A stretch of 64,000 nucleotides of DNA from an uncultured Lachnospiraceae bacterium (lineage in GTDB: Bacteria; Bacillota; Clostridia; Lachnospirales; Lachnospiraceae). This document shows, in pieces, positions 1-8,310 of this stretch. A program made the translations under genes and the position numbers. Location: assembly GCA_910585895.1 (NCBI GenBank), contig CAJUHY010000009.1:14597-78596 (forward strand), given 5' to 3'. Under the pieces are notes generated by a model. That model saw only the letters and a program-made list of their open reading frames with translations, did no database searches and was not told where the DNA came from. Numbering within the stretch: position 1 is the first letter of the stretch; each line of letters begins with the position of its first letter.

Positions 1-1773
1 GAGTTGCTGAAAGAGGCAAAAAGGCTGGAATTCCCGGATAATGTGATTGCCCGCCTGACCAGGAAAGAGGAAACTGAAATCCGTGATATGCGGTACGCAA
101 ACGGAATCACCGCAGCCTTTAAGATGGTAGATACCTGTGCGGCAGAATTTGCGGCGGAGACGCCATACTATTATTCTTGTTTTGGGAGCGAGAATGAGGC
201 AGACAGGACGGAGGGCAAAAAGAAAGTGCTTGTGCTTGGCTCGGGACCTATCCGCATAGGGCAGGGAATTGAATTTGATTATTGTTCTGTACATTGTACC
301 TGGGCATTTGCCAAAGAAGGTTATGAGACGATTATTATCAATAATAACCCGGAGACGGTCTCCACGGATTTTGATATCGCAGATAAATTATATTTTGAAC
401 CGCTGACGCCGGAGGATGTGGAGAGCATTGTGAATTTGGAGCGTCCGGACGGCGCAGTCGTGCAGTTTGGCGGGCAGACGGCAATTAAGCTCACGGAAAG
501 CCTGATGAAAATGGGCGTGCCTATTTTGGGGACCAAGGCGGAGGATGTGGATGCGGCAGAGGACCGCGAATTATTTGATAAAATCTTAGAGCAGACGCAG
601 ATACCACGCGCTGCCGGAGGAACAGTATTTACAGCCAAGGAAGCTAAGAAAGTTGCCAACAACCTGGGCTATCCGGTGCTGGTGCGCCCCTCCTATGTGC
701 TTGGCGGGCAGGGGATGCAGATTGCTTATTCGGATGAAGAGATTGAGGAATTTATGGAAATTATCAACCGCATTGCCCAGGACCATCCGATTCTGGTGGA
801 CAAATATTTGCAGGGTAAAGAGATTGAGGTGGATGCCGTTTGCGATGGCGAGGATATTTTGATTCCAGGCATTATGGAGCATATTGAGCGTACAGGCGTC
901 CATTCCGGTGATAGTATTTCTGTTTATCCTGCGCCCACTATCAGCTGGAAAGTGAAAGAGAAGATTGTTGATTATACAGAGCGGCTGGCACGTGCGCTTC
1001 ATGTTGTAGGTCTGATTAACATTCAGTTTATCGCCATGGATGAGGAAGTGTATGTCATTGAGGTAAATCCGCGCTCTTCCAGGACCGTTCCTTATATCAG
1101 CAAGGTCACCGGCATTCCCATTGTGGACCTTGCCACGCGGGTGATTATCGGCAATACCCTAAAAGACATGGGTTATCCCACCGGTCTTGCACCGGAAGCA
1201 GAGTATGTGGCAATTAAAATGCCGGTATTTTCCTTTGAAAAATTGCGTGGGGCAGAAATCAGCCTGGGACCGGAGATGAAATCGACCGGGGAATGTCTGG
1301 GAATCGGCAGGACCTTTGACGAGGCGTTGTATAAGGCGTTTTTAGGCGCGGGCGTACAGTTTCCCAAGTACAAGCAGATGATTATGACCGTCAAGGATGC
1401 GGATAAGCCCGAATCGGTGGATATCGCAAGACGGTTTGAAGCGTTGGGCTATAAAATTTACGCCACCAGGAGCACGGCAAAGTATTTAGAAGCGCGCGGC
1501 GTAAAGGCAAGGCGTATTAATAAGCTTTCTCAGGAATCTCCCAATGTGATGGACCTGATTCTGGGGCATAAGATTGACTTGGTCATCGACACGCCCACGC
1601 AGGGGCGAGATAAGAGCCGCGATGGTTTTTTAATCCGCAGGAATGCCATTGAGACGGGCGTGTACTGCATCACGGCGATGGACACGGCAGATGCGCTGGC
1701 AAGGAGCCTGGAACATGCCAGCGTCAGCGGGGAACTGGATTTGATTGATATTGCGAAGATAAAGAATATTTGA
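1..1773 (+). CDS. carB: carbamoyl-phosphate synthase large subunit, C-terminal part (5' end outside window)
   Basis: This is the last 590 or so residues of the roughly 1060-residue synthetase subunit that makes carbamoyl phosphate from ammonia, bicarbonate and two ATP for pyrimidine and arginine synthesis. The visible part starts in the oligomerisation region. It then shows the second pre-ATP-grasp segment (VLGSGPIRIGQGIEFDY), the second ATP-grasp domain with its glycine-rich loop (SYVLGGQGMQI) and metal-site segment (VIEVNPRSSRT), and a C-terminal MGS-like allosteric domain beginning near EALGYKIYATRSTA. The frame is open from the first base, so the start codon lies upstream, probably next to carA. 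The stop is TGA. Identification is by motif recall and is very secure. Confidence 0.97.
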   Translation, partial: ELLKEAKRLEFPDNVIARLTRKEETEIRDMRYANGITAAFKMVDTCAAEFAAETPYYYSCFGSENEADRTEGKKKVLVLGSGPIRIGQGIEFDYCSVHCTWAFAKEGYETIIINNNPETVSTDFDIADKLYFEPLTPEDVESIVNLERPDGAVVQFGGQTAIKLTESLMKMGVPILGTKAEDVDAAEDRELFDKILEQTQIPRAAGGTVFTAKEAKKVANNLGYPVLVRPSYVLGGQGMQIAYSDEEIEEFMEIINRIAQDHPILVDKYLQGKEIEVDAVCDGEDILIPGIMEHIERTGVHSGDSISVYPAPTISWKVKEKIVDYTERLARALHVVGLINIQFIAMDEEVYVIEVNPRSSRTVPYISKVTGIPIVDLATRVIIGNTLKDMGYPTGLAPEAEYVAIKMPVFSFEKLRGAEISLGPEMKSTGECLGIGRTFDEALYKAFLGAGVQFPKYKQMIMTVKDADKPESVDIARRFEALGYKIYATRSTAKYLEARGVKARRINKLSQESPNVMDLILGHKIDLVIDTPTQGRDKSRDGFLIRRNAIETGVYCITAMDTADALARSLEHASVSGELDLIDIAKIKNI

Positions 1774-1858
1774 GAAAATAACTTATGGAATATCTATGAC
1801 AAATATGATAAGATGGAGAAAAGAATGAAGGGAATGAAAGAGGAAGGGTGATACAGTT

Positions 1859-2782
1859 TTGACAAGTACGCCATATGATGATGTATTTCGTACTTTACTA
1901 AATGACTGCAGCAGCTTAATTATTCCGGTTATCAATGAGGTATTTGGGAAACATTATTCTGGAACAGAGAAAATTATATTCTCTCCCAATGAACATTTCA
2001 TAAATCAGCAGGATGGCATGGGGAAAGAACGGATAACAGATACCAGTTTTAAGATACTTGGGGATGAATGTAAAAAGTATCATTGGGAGTGTCAAAGCAG
2101 TACAGATAACAGTATGTTAGTTCGTTTTTTTGAATATGATACTCAAATTGCCCTTGATGATGGGGAAGTAAAAGGCAGCGTTCTGACGGTAACGTTTCCC
2201 CATTCGGCAGTACTCTACTTGCGGTGCACGGAATCAACGCCAGATAAATTAAAAATTAAGATGATTACGCCGGGCGGTACGGCTACCTATGATATCCATG
2301 TGATGAAATCCCAGCACTATACATTGGAAGAGATTTTTAGGAAAAAGCTGCTTTTCCTAATTCCGTTTTATATCTTTTCCCATGAAGGAAGGTTTGAAGA
2401 ATACGAACGAGATAAAATGGAATTAGAAGTGCTTATGTCAGAATATAATCAGATAAAAGTCGGTTTGGAGGAATTGCTGGACAGTGGAGTTATCAGTGAA
2501 TACATGAAATGTACAATTATTGATATGTCGAATAAAGTTCTAGAACACATTGCACATAAGTATGAAACCGTCAGGAAAGGAGTGAAGTCTGTTATGGGAG
2601 GGAAAGTTCTGGAGTATGAGGCGAAAACGATAAGAGAAGAAGGAAGAGAAGAAGGAAGAGAAGAAGGGATTCGAGGAACAGTTTCCGTTTTAAAAGAATT
2701 GGGAGTTCCGATGCAGACGATTATGGTTAAAATACAAGAGCGGTATAATTTGACACCGGAGTCCTGTAAAAAATATTTATAG
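1859..2782 (+). CDS. Rpn/YhgA-like family protein (PD-(D/E)XK nuclease-type, transposase-associated family)
   Basis: 307-residue protein of the large Rpn-like family common in Lachnospiraceae, often annotated as a putative transposase or recombination-promoting nuclease. Visible hallmarks are the N-terminal TPYDDVFRTLL segment, the acidic/hydrophobic core around KKYHWECQSSTDNSM (the WExQ of a PD-(D/E)XK-type site), and the C-terminal REEGREEGREEGI repeat typical of the family. The start is a TTG at 1859 preceded by an AGGAAGGGTG ribosome site; no better ATG lies upstream. It stands alone between carB and a convergent CYTH gene, with a terminator just downstream. Family members are thought to be DNA endonucleases; activity here is inferred. 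Confidence 0.7.
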   Translation: MTSTPYDDVFRTLLNDCSSLIIPVINEVFGKHYSGTEKIIFSPNEHFINQQDGMGKERITDTSFKILGDECKKYHWECQSSTDNSMLVRFFEYDTQIALDDGEVKGSVLTVTFPHSAVLYLRCTESTPDKLKIKMITPGGTATYDIHVMKSQHYTLEEIFRKKLLFLIPFYIFSHEGRFEEYERDKMELEVLMSEYNQIKVGLEELLDSGVISEYMKCTIIDMSNKVLEHIAHKYETVRKGVKSVMGGKVLEYEAKTIREEGREEGREEGIRGTVSVLKELGVPMQTIMVKIQERYNLTPESCKKYL

Positions 2783-2828
2783 TACTCTTGTTTGGCTTGG
2801 ATGGAACGGAGGAAATTGAAAACTTATT

Positions 2829-2866
2829 GGAGATATCGTTATTTTAAGACGGTATCTCCTTTTTAT
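2829..2866. terminator. intrinsic terminator between the convergent Rpn-like and CYTH genes
   Basis: Inverted arms GGAGATATCG (2829-2838) and CGGTATCTCC (2850-2859) enclose an 11-nt loop and are followed by a T run on the plus strand. It ends the Rpn-like gene and may also act on the opposite strand. Confidence 0.8.
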
Positions 2867-2902
2867 CTAAAATTGCAATGTATTTACAGACAGTAGACTA
2901 AT

Positions 2903-3349
2903 TCAAATTTTCCGGCTGAGAACACTGTTGTGATAATCTGGAGAATAAGTTACATCCTCCCCGAACCATTCCGGGGGCGTGAAAGCAAGCGCTTTTTCTT
3001 CTGTGGGAAACTCGACTTCCGCAAGAATTAGAGGCGCCAATTCTCCTTCAAAAATATCCAGTTCAATGGTTAAATCAGATTCTATGGGAATCAGGTATCT
3101 TTTTTTGGAAATCAAAATGCTGTCTATCTTGGGCAATAGATGTTCATAGGACTCCTTGGTTAGAGGCAGGTTATATTCCTCTCTTACCATCAGCCCTTTA
3201 GATTTGTATGTCAGGTAATATTCTTCATCCTGTCTGCGGATGCGCACCACCGGGTCTGTACAGAGGTAACCCTGTTCTATCTGGTGAAAGGGATAATCGC
3301 CAAGATTATCCGGCAGGTTTTTCAGCAAAAATTTACGTTCAATTTCCAT
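2903..3349 (-). CDS. CYTH domain protein (triphosphate tunnel enzyme)
   Basis: 148 residues beginning with the family signature MEIERKFLL, the ExExK motif that lines the triphosphate tunnel. Further conserved tunnel positions are visible in VRIRRQDEEYYLTYKSKG and in the acidic strand TIELDIFEGELAPLILAEVEF. CYTH proteins are metal-dependent phosphohydrolases acting on tripolyphosphate or thiamine triphosphate; a few are class IV adenylate cyclases. A stand-alone 148-residue bacterial member is most often an inorganic triphosphatase. AGGAG sits just before the ATG. The exact substrate cannot be told from sequence. Confidence 0.85.
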   Translation of the reverse strand: MEIERKFLLKNLPDNLGDYPFHQIEQGYLCTDPVVRIRRQDEEYYLTYKSKGLMVREEYNLPLTKESYEHLLPKIDSILISKKRYLIPIESDLTIELDIFEGELAPLILAEVEFPTEEKALAFTPPEWFGEDVTYSPDYHNSVLSRKI

Positions 3350-3505
3350 AAGGGTTCTCCTGTTATCTATTGTTATAAAGATATCATGAATGGCACTAAA
3401 ATTACCATGTTTCGGCCAATCAGCTTATAATTTATTATAAGGCAGAATGGTGGCAGTTGTAAAGGGATTTGAGGATGCAGGCGGTTCAATTAATTTGGAA
3501 AATTT

Positions 3506-3692
3506 GAGTTCCCCATTTTTTATACAGCTTATATTATAGTACCAAAAGGTCATGCTGCCTTTGGCAGCATAGACATCTTGCACAAAAAGCGTCTGGAAAG
3601 CTAGCTTTCCATAGCACTTTTATGTGCAAAGTGTTTTCAGCGCTTTGCGCTGGAAACCTTTTGGTACTATAAAATTACAAAATGGGGAAACT
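3506..3692. repeat. nested inverted repeat able to fold as a three-armed cruciform (MITE-like)
   Basis: Outer imperfect arms AGTTCCCCATTTT (about 3507-3519) and AAAATGGGGAAACT (3679-3692) enclose strong inner arms TATAGTACCAAAAGGT (3535-3550) and ACCTTTTGGTACTATA (3656-3671). Inside lie three stacked palindromes: ATGCTGCCTTTGGCAGCAT near 3552, TGGAAAGCTAGCTTTCCA near 3593 (flanked by the pair CTTGCACAAAAAG / CACTTTTATGTGCAAAG), and CAGCGCTTTGCGCTG near 3639. There is no ORF inside, and the rest of the 3350-3850 gap is AT-rich with nothing else I recognise. The design suggests a non-autonomous mobile repeat. Confidence 0.65.
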
Positions 3693-3850
3693 ATAAATCA
3701 TAAAATACGAGAGATTACAGAATATAACACTATACTAAAATGAACGAGATACAGAAATCGAACAAAAGATTTTCATATGATAAAACAAATAAGATTGAGC
3801 AGCAATAAGTATGTTTCAGAACTACAAATAATATCAAAGGAGATTTTATA

Positions 3851-4099
3851 ATGTCAACAATTAACATCACAAATGCAAGAAAGAACCTCTATCGTCTGGT
3901 AGAAAACGTAAATCGGTACAATGAGCCTACGTTGATTGTTGGGAAGAAAGGGAATGCCGTTTTGTTATCAGAAGATGATTGGAATGCGATTCAGGAAACC
4001 TTATATTTAAATTCTATAGAGGGTATGGCGGAATCTATTACAGATGGAATGGAGACGCCTGTTGAAGATTGTATTTCAGAGAATTTGGTAGAATGGTAA
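3851..4099 (+). CDS. Phd/YefM-family type II antitoxin
   Basis: 82-residue protein with the YefM/Phd N-terminal DNA-binding fold: a conserved ITNARKNLYRLVENV helix, then TLIVGKKGNAVLLSEDDWNAIQET, the family's central strand-helix. The C-terminal acidic tail (from about residue 60) is the part that normally wraps the toxin. An AAGGAG site lies a few bases before the ATG. The YoeB-like toxin frame starts immediately after the stop codon, as in yefM-yoeB operons, but that toxin is internally deleted (next entry). This antitoxin is therefore probably orphaned and may persist as an autorepressor. Confidence 0.85.
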   Translation: MSTINITNARKNLYRLVENVNRYNEPTLIVGKKGNAVLLSEDDWNAIQETLYLNSIEGMAESITDGMETPVEDCISENLVEW

Positions 4100-4237
4100 A
4101 TGTATAAAATTGTATTTACAAATCAGGCATTAAAGGATTATCGTGAACCGTTTACTTCTGGGGATACTGCATATAAAGGAACGATAAAGGTAATACGGAT
4201 GTGGACGTACTATGATAGAGCAGAAAGGAATTCCTAG
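4100..4237 (+). pseudogene. YoeB-like toxin remnant with internal deletion
   Basis: A 45-codon frame starts at the ATG adjoining the antitoxin stop. Its N terminus MYKIVFTNQALKDYR matches the start of YoeB/Txe mRNA interferases, and its end TIKVIRMWTYYD matches the conserved YoeB C terminus (typically KVLRMWTHYE). The roughly 45 central residues, which include catalytic positions, are missing, leaving a short bridge EPFTSGDTAYKG. Normal YoeB is about 85-90 residues. The simplest reading is an in-frame internal deletion that disarmed the toxin while the antitoxin stayed intact. Confidence 0.75.
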
Positions 4238-4267
4238 GGCAGAGAGGGATTTTTTTAATAGTAAGAA

Positions 4268-4309
4268 CAAATCCCCCCACCTGGCATCTTGCCAAGGCAG
4301 GGGGATTTC
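4268..4309. terminator. hairpin downstream of the SASP gene
   Basis: Arms AAATCCCCC (4269-4277) and GGGGGATTT (4300-4308), with an inner TGGCATCTTGCCA hairpin. It lies between the toxin remnant and the SASP stop codon. The T tracts on both sides are weak, so efficiency is uncertain. Confidence 0.6.
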
Positions 4310-4359
4310 TATATTGCAAGTATCAATATTTCTGATGATTGCTTCCTGTGGACAATTGA

Positions 4360-4581
4360 TTACTGCTGTCCGCCGGACATCTGCTGTTCCTGTTTCATAA
4401 TCATCTTCTTAACCATCTCGCCGCCGATAGAACCAGCCTGAGCAGAAGTTAAGTCACCGTTGTAACCCTCCTTTAAAGGTACTCCGATTTCAGATGCAAC
4501 TTCCTGTTTAAAACGGTTCATAGCCTCTTTTGCCTGAGGTACTGCCATCTTACTAGTGTTAGAACCAGAATTGCTTGTCAT
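4360..4581 (-). CDS. alpha/beta-type small acid-soluble spore protein
   Basis: 73 residues. SASPs coat and protect spore DNA and are degraded by the GPR protease on germination. The sequence carries the family's central pattern AMNRFKQEVASEIGVPLKEGYNG (split here as AMNRFKQEVASEIG then VPLKEGYNG), including the GPR cleavage region EIGVPL, and the second conserved block LTSAQAGSIGGEMVKKMI. The tail is Gln/Gly-rich. I chose the ATG at 4581 because GGAGGTGA precedes it; the TTG 15 bases further upstream overlaps that ribosome site. A SASP is strong evidence that the organism sporulates. Expression would be by forespore SigG. Confidence 0.95.
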   Translation of the reverse strand: MTSNSGSNTSKMAVPQAKEAMNRFKQEVASEIGVPLKEGYNGDLTSAQAGSIGGEMVKKMIMKQEQQMSGGQQ

Positions 4582-4627
4582 TTGATTCACCTCCAAATGT
4601 TTTTCTTTTTTGTTGTCTTTCTGATAA

Positions 4628-4668
4628 GGACATCATTCCGAAAGGCTTCATTCCTGGGAATGATGTCC
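4628..4668. promoter_or_regulatory. inverted repeat in the divergent SASP / Uma2 intergenic region
   Basis: GGACATCATTCC (4628-4639) pairs with GGGAATGATGTCC (4656-4668) across a 16-nt loop. It lies in the SASP 5' leader. It could be an mRNA-stabilising leader hairpin; I see no T run after it on either strand. Confidence 0.45.
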
Positions 4669-4841
4669 GCCTCGAAACTCTGTCGCTTATCATGGTGTTA
4701 TTATTTGTCATGGAAGAAATATTATGAATGGAAATTTATGGTCAAAATTTGATCGGAAAAATAGATAAACACAGATACAAACGCAATCTTGTTATCTGTG
4801 CAGGTATCGTATATAATACATTTAAAAGGAGCGTGATAAAT

Positions 4842-5390
4842 ATGGATGCAGTAAGACAGTTAGAGTATTACACAATTGATGATATTTATAATTTGCCGGA
4901 TGGGCAGCGGGCAGAATTGATGGATGGGGAACTGTATATGATGGCAACGCCCAGTATGGTGCATCAGAGGCTTGTCATGGAAATTTCTTTTCGCATCAGA
5001 GATTATATTGGCAGGAAGAAAGGCGAATGTCAGGTATTCCCTTCTCCGTTTGCCGTATTTTTAAATGCCAATAACGAGATTTATGTGGAGCCTGATATAG
5101 CTGTAATCTGTGACAAGGACAAACTGACAGAGAAAGGCTGCAATGGTGCGCCCGACTGGGTGATTGAGATTGTGTCGCCCTCAAGCCGTACGCTGGATTA
5201 CAGTAAGAAGCTGTTCAAATACCGCACGGCAGGCGTGAGGGAATATTGGATTGTCGATTATGAGAAAAACCGTATTATGGCATACGATTTTGAGCATGAG
5301 GGGATGACCGACAGTACATTTTCCGATAAGGTAAAATCCTGGGTATTTGAGGATTTGGAAATTGATTTTTCCGGGATAGACTTGGAATAG
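4842..5390 (+). CDS. Uma2 family protein (DUF820, PD-(D/E)XK nuclease fold)
   Basis: 182 residues from the ATG at 4842, which follows AAAAGGAGCGTGATAA; an upstream in-frame ATG at 4728 has no ribosome site. The Uma2 core is complete: ELMDGELYMMATPSMVHQ near the N terminus, then EPDIAVIC (first acidic metal-site strand), PDWVIEIVSPSSRTLDY (the E-x-hydrophobic-SP block) and KLFKYRTAGVREYWIVDYE. Uma2 proteins have a restriction-endonuclease-like fold and were first noted in cyanobacteria; their biological role is not well established. The neighbouring gene encodes a second nuclease-fold protein, 18 bp downstream and probably co-transcribed. Confidence 0.88.
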   Translation: MDAVRQLEYYTIDDIYNLPDGQRAELMDGELYMMATPSMVHQRLVMEISFRIRDYIGRKKGECQVFPSPFAVFLNANNEIYVEPDIAVICDKDKLTEKGCNGAPDWVIEIVSPSSRTLDYSKKLFKYRTAGVREYWIVDYEKNRIMAYDFEHEGMTDSTFSDKVKSWVFEDLEIDFSGIDLE

Positions 5391-5408
5391 GCGGCAGGGC
5401 TTAAGAAG

Positions 5409-6008
5409 ATGATGTACGATAAAGATATCCGGGAGCCGCTGTTTGAATTCCTGGAAGAATACTATGGAAAAGTGCGCGTGATAGAAGAGAAGCGGATGGG
5501 CAGGTCGCGGGCAGATGTGGTGATGATTCTGCCCGATGCCATCTGCGGGCTGGAAATCAAGAGCGATGCTGACACTTACGCCAGGTTAGGCCGTCAGGTA
5601 CGGGACTATGACCAGTATTGCGACTGCAATTTTATTGTGGCGGGGACACGCCATGCCCACCATGTGGCGGAGCATGTGCCGGACTGGTGGGGCATTATTA
5701 CCGTGGAATTGGAGGAGGGCAGGCCGGATTTCTATGTGCTGCGCCAGCCGCAGGCAAACCCGAAGGTGGACTGGAAGAAAAAGATGAGCCTGCTGTGGAG
5801 GCCGGAGCTGGTGCATATCCAGGAAATCAATCAGCTGCCCCGGTACAAAGAGAAAAGCAAGCAGTTTGTGATTGAAAAAATCCTGCTCAGAGTTCCCAGA
5901 GACAAGCTGTACCGGCAGATAAGCCAGGAATTGTTTGAGCGGGACTATACGAAGATTGAAGAAGAAATCAAGGCATATAGGAATGCAAGGCGAAAAACCT
6001 CCAGATAA
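5409..6008 (+). CDS. sce7726-like protein (predicted PD-(D/E)XK nuclease fold)
   Basis: 199 residues. The N-terminal half has a nuclease-like arrangement: a basic SRADVVMI strand with Asp, then ICGLEIKSDADT, where E-x-K is the likely catalytic pair, followed by QVRDYDQYCDCNFIVAGTRH. This matches my memory of the sce7726 family, which is linked to MmcB-like DNA repair proteins and appears near mobile or phage genes. The C-terminal half (about residues 120-199) is basic and helical, without a motif I know. AAGAAG precedes ATGATG at 5409/5412; either could be used. The family call is moderate; the nuclease fold is inferred from the motif only. Confidence 0.6.
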   Translation: MMYDKDIREPLFEFLEEYYGKVRVIEEKRMGRSRADVVMILPDAICGLEIKSDADTYARLGRQVRDYDQYCDCNFIVAGTRHAHHVAEHVPDWWGIITVELEEGRPDFYVLRQPQANPKVDWKKKMSLLWRPELVHIQEINQLPRYKEKSKQFVIEKILLRVPRDKLYRQISQELFERDYTKIEEEIKAYRNARRKTSR

Positions 6009-6115
6009 AATCAGGAATTACAGAAGTGTGAGCGCAAGGTTTCCCGACAGGGCATTGTTATAGAAACACAAATGAATCAGCATAGAATAGAAATAGAAAA
6101 CGGAGGTAATAAGAG

Positions 6116-6667
6116 ATGAAGAAAATTGGAATTTTCCTGGCAGACGGATTTGAGGAAATTGAGGGGCTGACGGTGGTGGATATCCTGCGCCGTGCCGGTA
6201 TGGAAGCTGAGATGGTTTCCGTTATGGGAAGAAAGGAAATCTGCGGTTCCCATAAGATTTCCGTACAGGCAGATGAACTGTATGAAAATGTGGATTTTGC
6301 AAAATTCGATGGCGTTGTGCTTCCGGGCGGTATGCCTGGGACGCTGAACCTCGGCGCACATGCTGGCGTGAATGAAACTATCAAGTCATTTGTCGGTGAG
6401 GGTAAGCTGGTAGCGGCTGTCTGTGCTGCCCCCAGCGTTTTAGGGCAGGCAGGTCTTCTGCAGGGCAGGAAAGCAGCCTGTTATCCAGGTTATGAGGATA
6501 AGCTTACCGGGGCAGAGGTAATATATGATGAGGTGGCAGAAGCCGGAAATATTATCACCAGCCGGGGAATGGGGACGACCATTGCCTTTGCGCTGCGCAT
6601 CACAGCATATCTGGCAGGCGAGGATAAAGCCAAAGAGTTGGCAGAGAAGATTATTTACCGTCAGTAA
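6116..6667 (+). CDS. DJ-1/PfpI family protein (YajL/ThiJ type)
   Basis: 183 residues. The family hallmarks are the N-terminal IGIFLADGFEEIEGLTVVD with the conserved Glu that hydrogen-bonds the reactive cysteine, the strand VVLPGGMPGT, and the nucleophile elbow VAAVCAAPSVL, whose Cys is the reactive residue. The end TSRGMGTTIAFALRI is also typical. DJ-1 homologues act as protein or glyoxal deglycases, or chaperones, in the cytoplasm; which applies here is unknown. GGAGG lies just before the ATG. The gene stands alone, followed by the PdaA-like gene. Confidence 0.93.
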   Translation: MKKIGIFLADGFEEIEGLTVVDILRRAGMEAEMVSVMGRKEICGSHKISVQADELYENVDFAKFDGVVLPGGMPGTLNLGAHAGVNETIKSFVGEGKLVAAVCAAPSVLGQAGLLQGRKAACYPGYEDKLTGAEVIYDEVAEAGNIITSRGMGTTIAFALRITAYLAGEDKAKELAEKIIYRQ

Positions 6668-6749
6668 TTTCTTGTAATGAAAAGCCCCTCTGACAAATAT
6701 ACATGGTACAAAAGAGAAATGCCCTTAAGGAAGGGCAGGAGTGATGATA

Positions 6750-7556
6750 ATGCTAAAAAAAATCAAAGCAACATCTTTCATCTTGGTACTTGGCATATTT
6801 GTGGGGGCTTTTTTTCTGGGACGATTGGCAGCACAGATTGTGCCGGCTGCCGCTACGGCAATCCAGCAAGGTGCGGATGGCAACTGGGGGCTGAGTTTTC
6901 AGGAGGAGGGCAAGCCGCCGGTTGGCAATGCCACCTTTGAAGAACTGGCAAAATATAATGCATTCTATGCCGAGGATACACAGGACAAAGTTCTCTACCT
7001 TACGTTTGACTGTGGGTTTGAGAACGGCAATACGCCGCCGATTTTGGATGCCCTGAAAAAGCATAATGCCAAGGCGACATTTTTTATCGTGGGAAATTAC
7101 CTCACGACAAGCCCGGACCTTGTCAAACGCATGGTGGAGGAAGGTCACATTGTGGGCAACCACAGTTACCACCATCCTGATATGTCCGGGATGGGCAAGG
7201 AAGAATTTTCTGCTGAGCTGGGAGAATTGGAGACACTGTATGAGCAGACAATTGGTACGCCGATGGCGAAATATTACCGTCCGCCACAGGGGAAATACAG
7301 TGAGAACAGTATGAAGCTTGCCAAGGATTTGGGCTATAAGACGATTTTCTGGAGCCTTGCCTATGTGGACTGGAAGCAGGACAGCCAGCCCACACATGAG
7401 GAAGCTTTTGATAAATTGCTGAGCCGGGTGCATCCGGGCGCGATTGTCCTCTTACATAATACCTCCCAGACGAATGGTGAGATTCTCGATGAACTTCTGA
7501 CGAAATGGGAGGAAATGGGCTATACGTTCAAGTCTCTGGAGGAACTGCCGGGCTGA
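6750..7556 (+). CDS. pdaA: polysaccharide deacetylase, PdaA-like (muramic delta-lactam biosynthesis)
   Basis: Extracytoplasmic NodB-type deacetylase. It has an N-terminal signal anchor (about residues 5-27), then the catalytic motifs: LTFDCGFENGNT (motif 1), HSYHHPDM (metal His pair), RPPQGKYS (motif 3), WSLAYVDWKQD (motif 4) and AIVLLHNTS (motif 5). The GFENGNT and VDWK variants match PdaA of spore formers, which removes N-acetyl from muramic acid so that cortex muramic lactam can form. Motif 1 has Cys where classic deacetylases have a second Asp (TFDD); PdaA-type enzymes also deviate at this site. ATG codons at 6744 and 6750 are both possible; 6750 has better spacing from the AGGAG site. 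Confidence 0.8.
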   Translation: MLKKIKATSFILVLGIFVGAFFLGRLAAQIVPAAATAIQQGADGNWGLSFQEEGKPPVGNATFEELAKYNAFYAEDTQDKVLYLTFDCGFENGNTPPILDALKKHNAKATFFIVGNYLTTSPDLVKRMVEEGHIVGNHSYHHPDMSGMGKEEFSAELGELETLYEQTIGTPMAKYYRPPQGKYSENSMKLAKDLGYKTIFWSLAYVDWKQDSQPTHEEAFDKLLSRVHPGAIVLLHNTSQTNGEILDELLTKWEEMGYTFKSLEELPG

Positions 7557-7568
7557 CGGATTAGTGTT

Positions 7569-8264
7569 TCATTTCTTTTCCTTACGGTACCAGTAAAGCG
7601 TCTGCAGGCTGAAATAGGCATAGCATATGGTGATGACAAGCAGCACGAGGGGGAAGAATCCGCCAATGGCCCTGCCTAAGGCAAAAGGCAGCTCAAAGAG
7701 GAATGCCAGGCAGAATTTGGCTCCGCTCAATTCCCACAGTCCCGGCGTGTAGAATAATTCTTTCCAGTCTGTGAGAGAGGATAGATGGAAATTGTTCCAG
7801 TATATGATAAGCAGCGGCAGGTAAGCGGCAAAAAGCCTCAGCCACATACTGGAAATCCTGCGGTAGCGGGCCGCTTTGGAAGGGAAATCGGAGAAGATTT
7901 CTTCCTGGCAGTCTGGGCGCATCCGCTCAAAATACTGGTTCCCTTCTGATTTTTTCCCGGCAACATGATGCCAGCCGTAATCTTCAAACAGCGTCAGGTA
8001 ATTTATGAAATCTTCTTTTTTAGAGAATGTGCGGAAATCCATCCTCACCAGGGGCAGGAACGGCTCGGTTTCCTGTTCCTCTGGGTGGGGCGCTGTCTGT
8101 GCAGTTTCCGTATGGGAATTGTCCATGCCGCTGCCGGAAGGAAGTTTTTCAAATACATACTGTCCCAGCGATGATACATGTTTCAGGCGGTAGCCCTGGG
8201 CGATGACAGAGTTAATCCATGCTTCTTCTTTGTCAATGTTTACAAATATTCTGAATTTTTTCAT
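7569..8264 (-). CDS. DUF2812 domain membrane protein
   Basis: 231 residues. The N-terminal DUF2812 core (MKKFRIFVNIDKEEAWIN, then YVFEK and VRMDFRTFSKKEDFINYLTL) is followed by two hydrophobic segments near residues 143-157 and 183-220 that should span the membrane. Genes of this family are regularly found beside PadR regulators in Firmicutes, as here: padR ends 46 bp upstream and both read leftward, so they form one transcription unit. Function is unknown; a role in envelope stress or transport regulation has been guessed from context in other genomes. The start has GGAG eight bases ahead. Confidence 0.8.
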   Translation of the reverse strand: MKKFRIFVNIDKEEAWINSVIAQGYRLKHVSSLGQYVFEKLPSGSGMDNSHTETAQTAPHPEEQETEPFLPLVRMDFRTFSKKEDFINYLTLFEDYGWHHVAGKKSEGNQYFERMRPDCQEEIFSDFPSKAARYRRISSMWLRLFAAYLPLLIIYWNNFHLSSLTDWKELFYTPGLWELSGAKFCLAFLFELPFALGRAIGGFFPLVLLVITICYAYFSLQTLYWYRKEKK

Positions 8265-8310
8265 AGGGATTCTCCTTTCTATAGGTCCGGCGTTATGTCA
8301 CAAGTTCATT

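Noticed and set aside
4212..4400. 62-aa ORF over the terminator near the SASP gene
   Set aside because: It covers the hairpin and the 3' end of the SASP gene; it is not coding-like and begins inside the toxin remnant.
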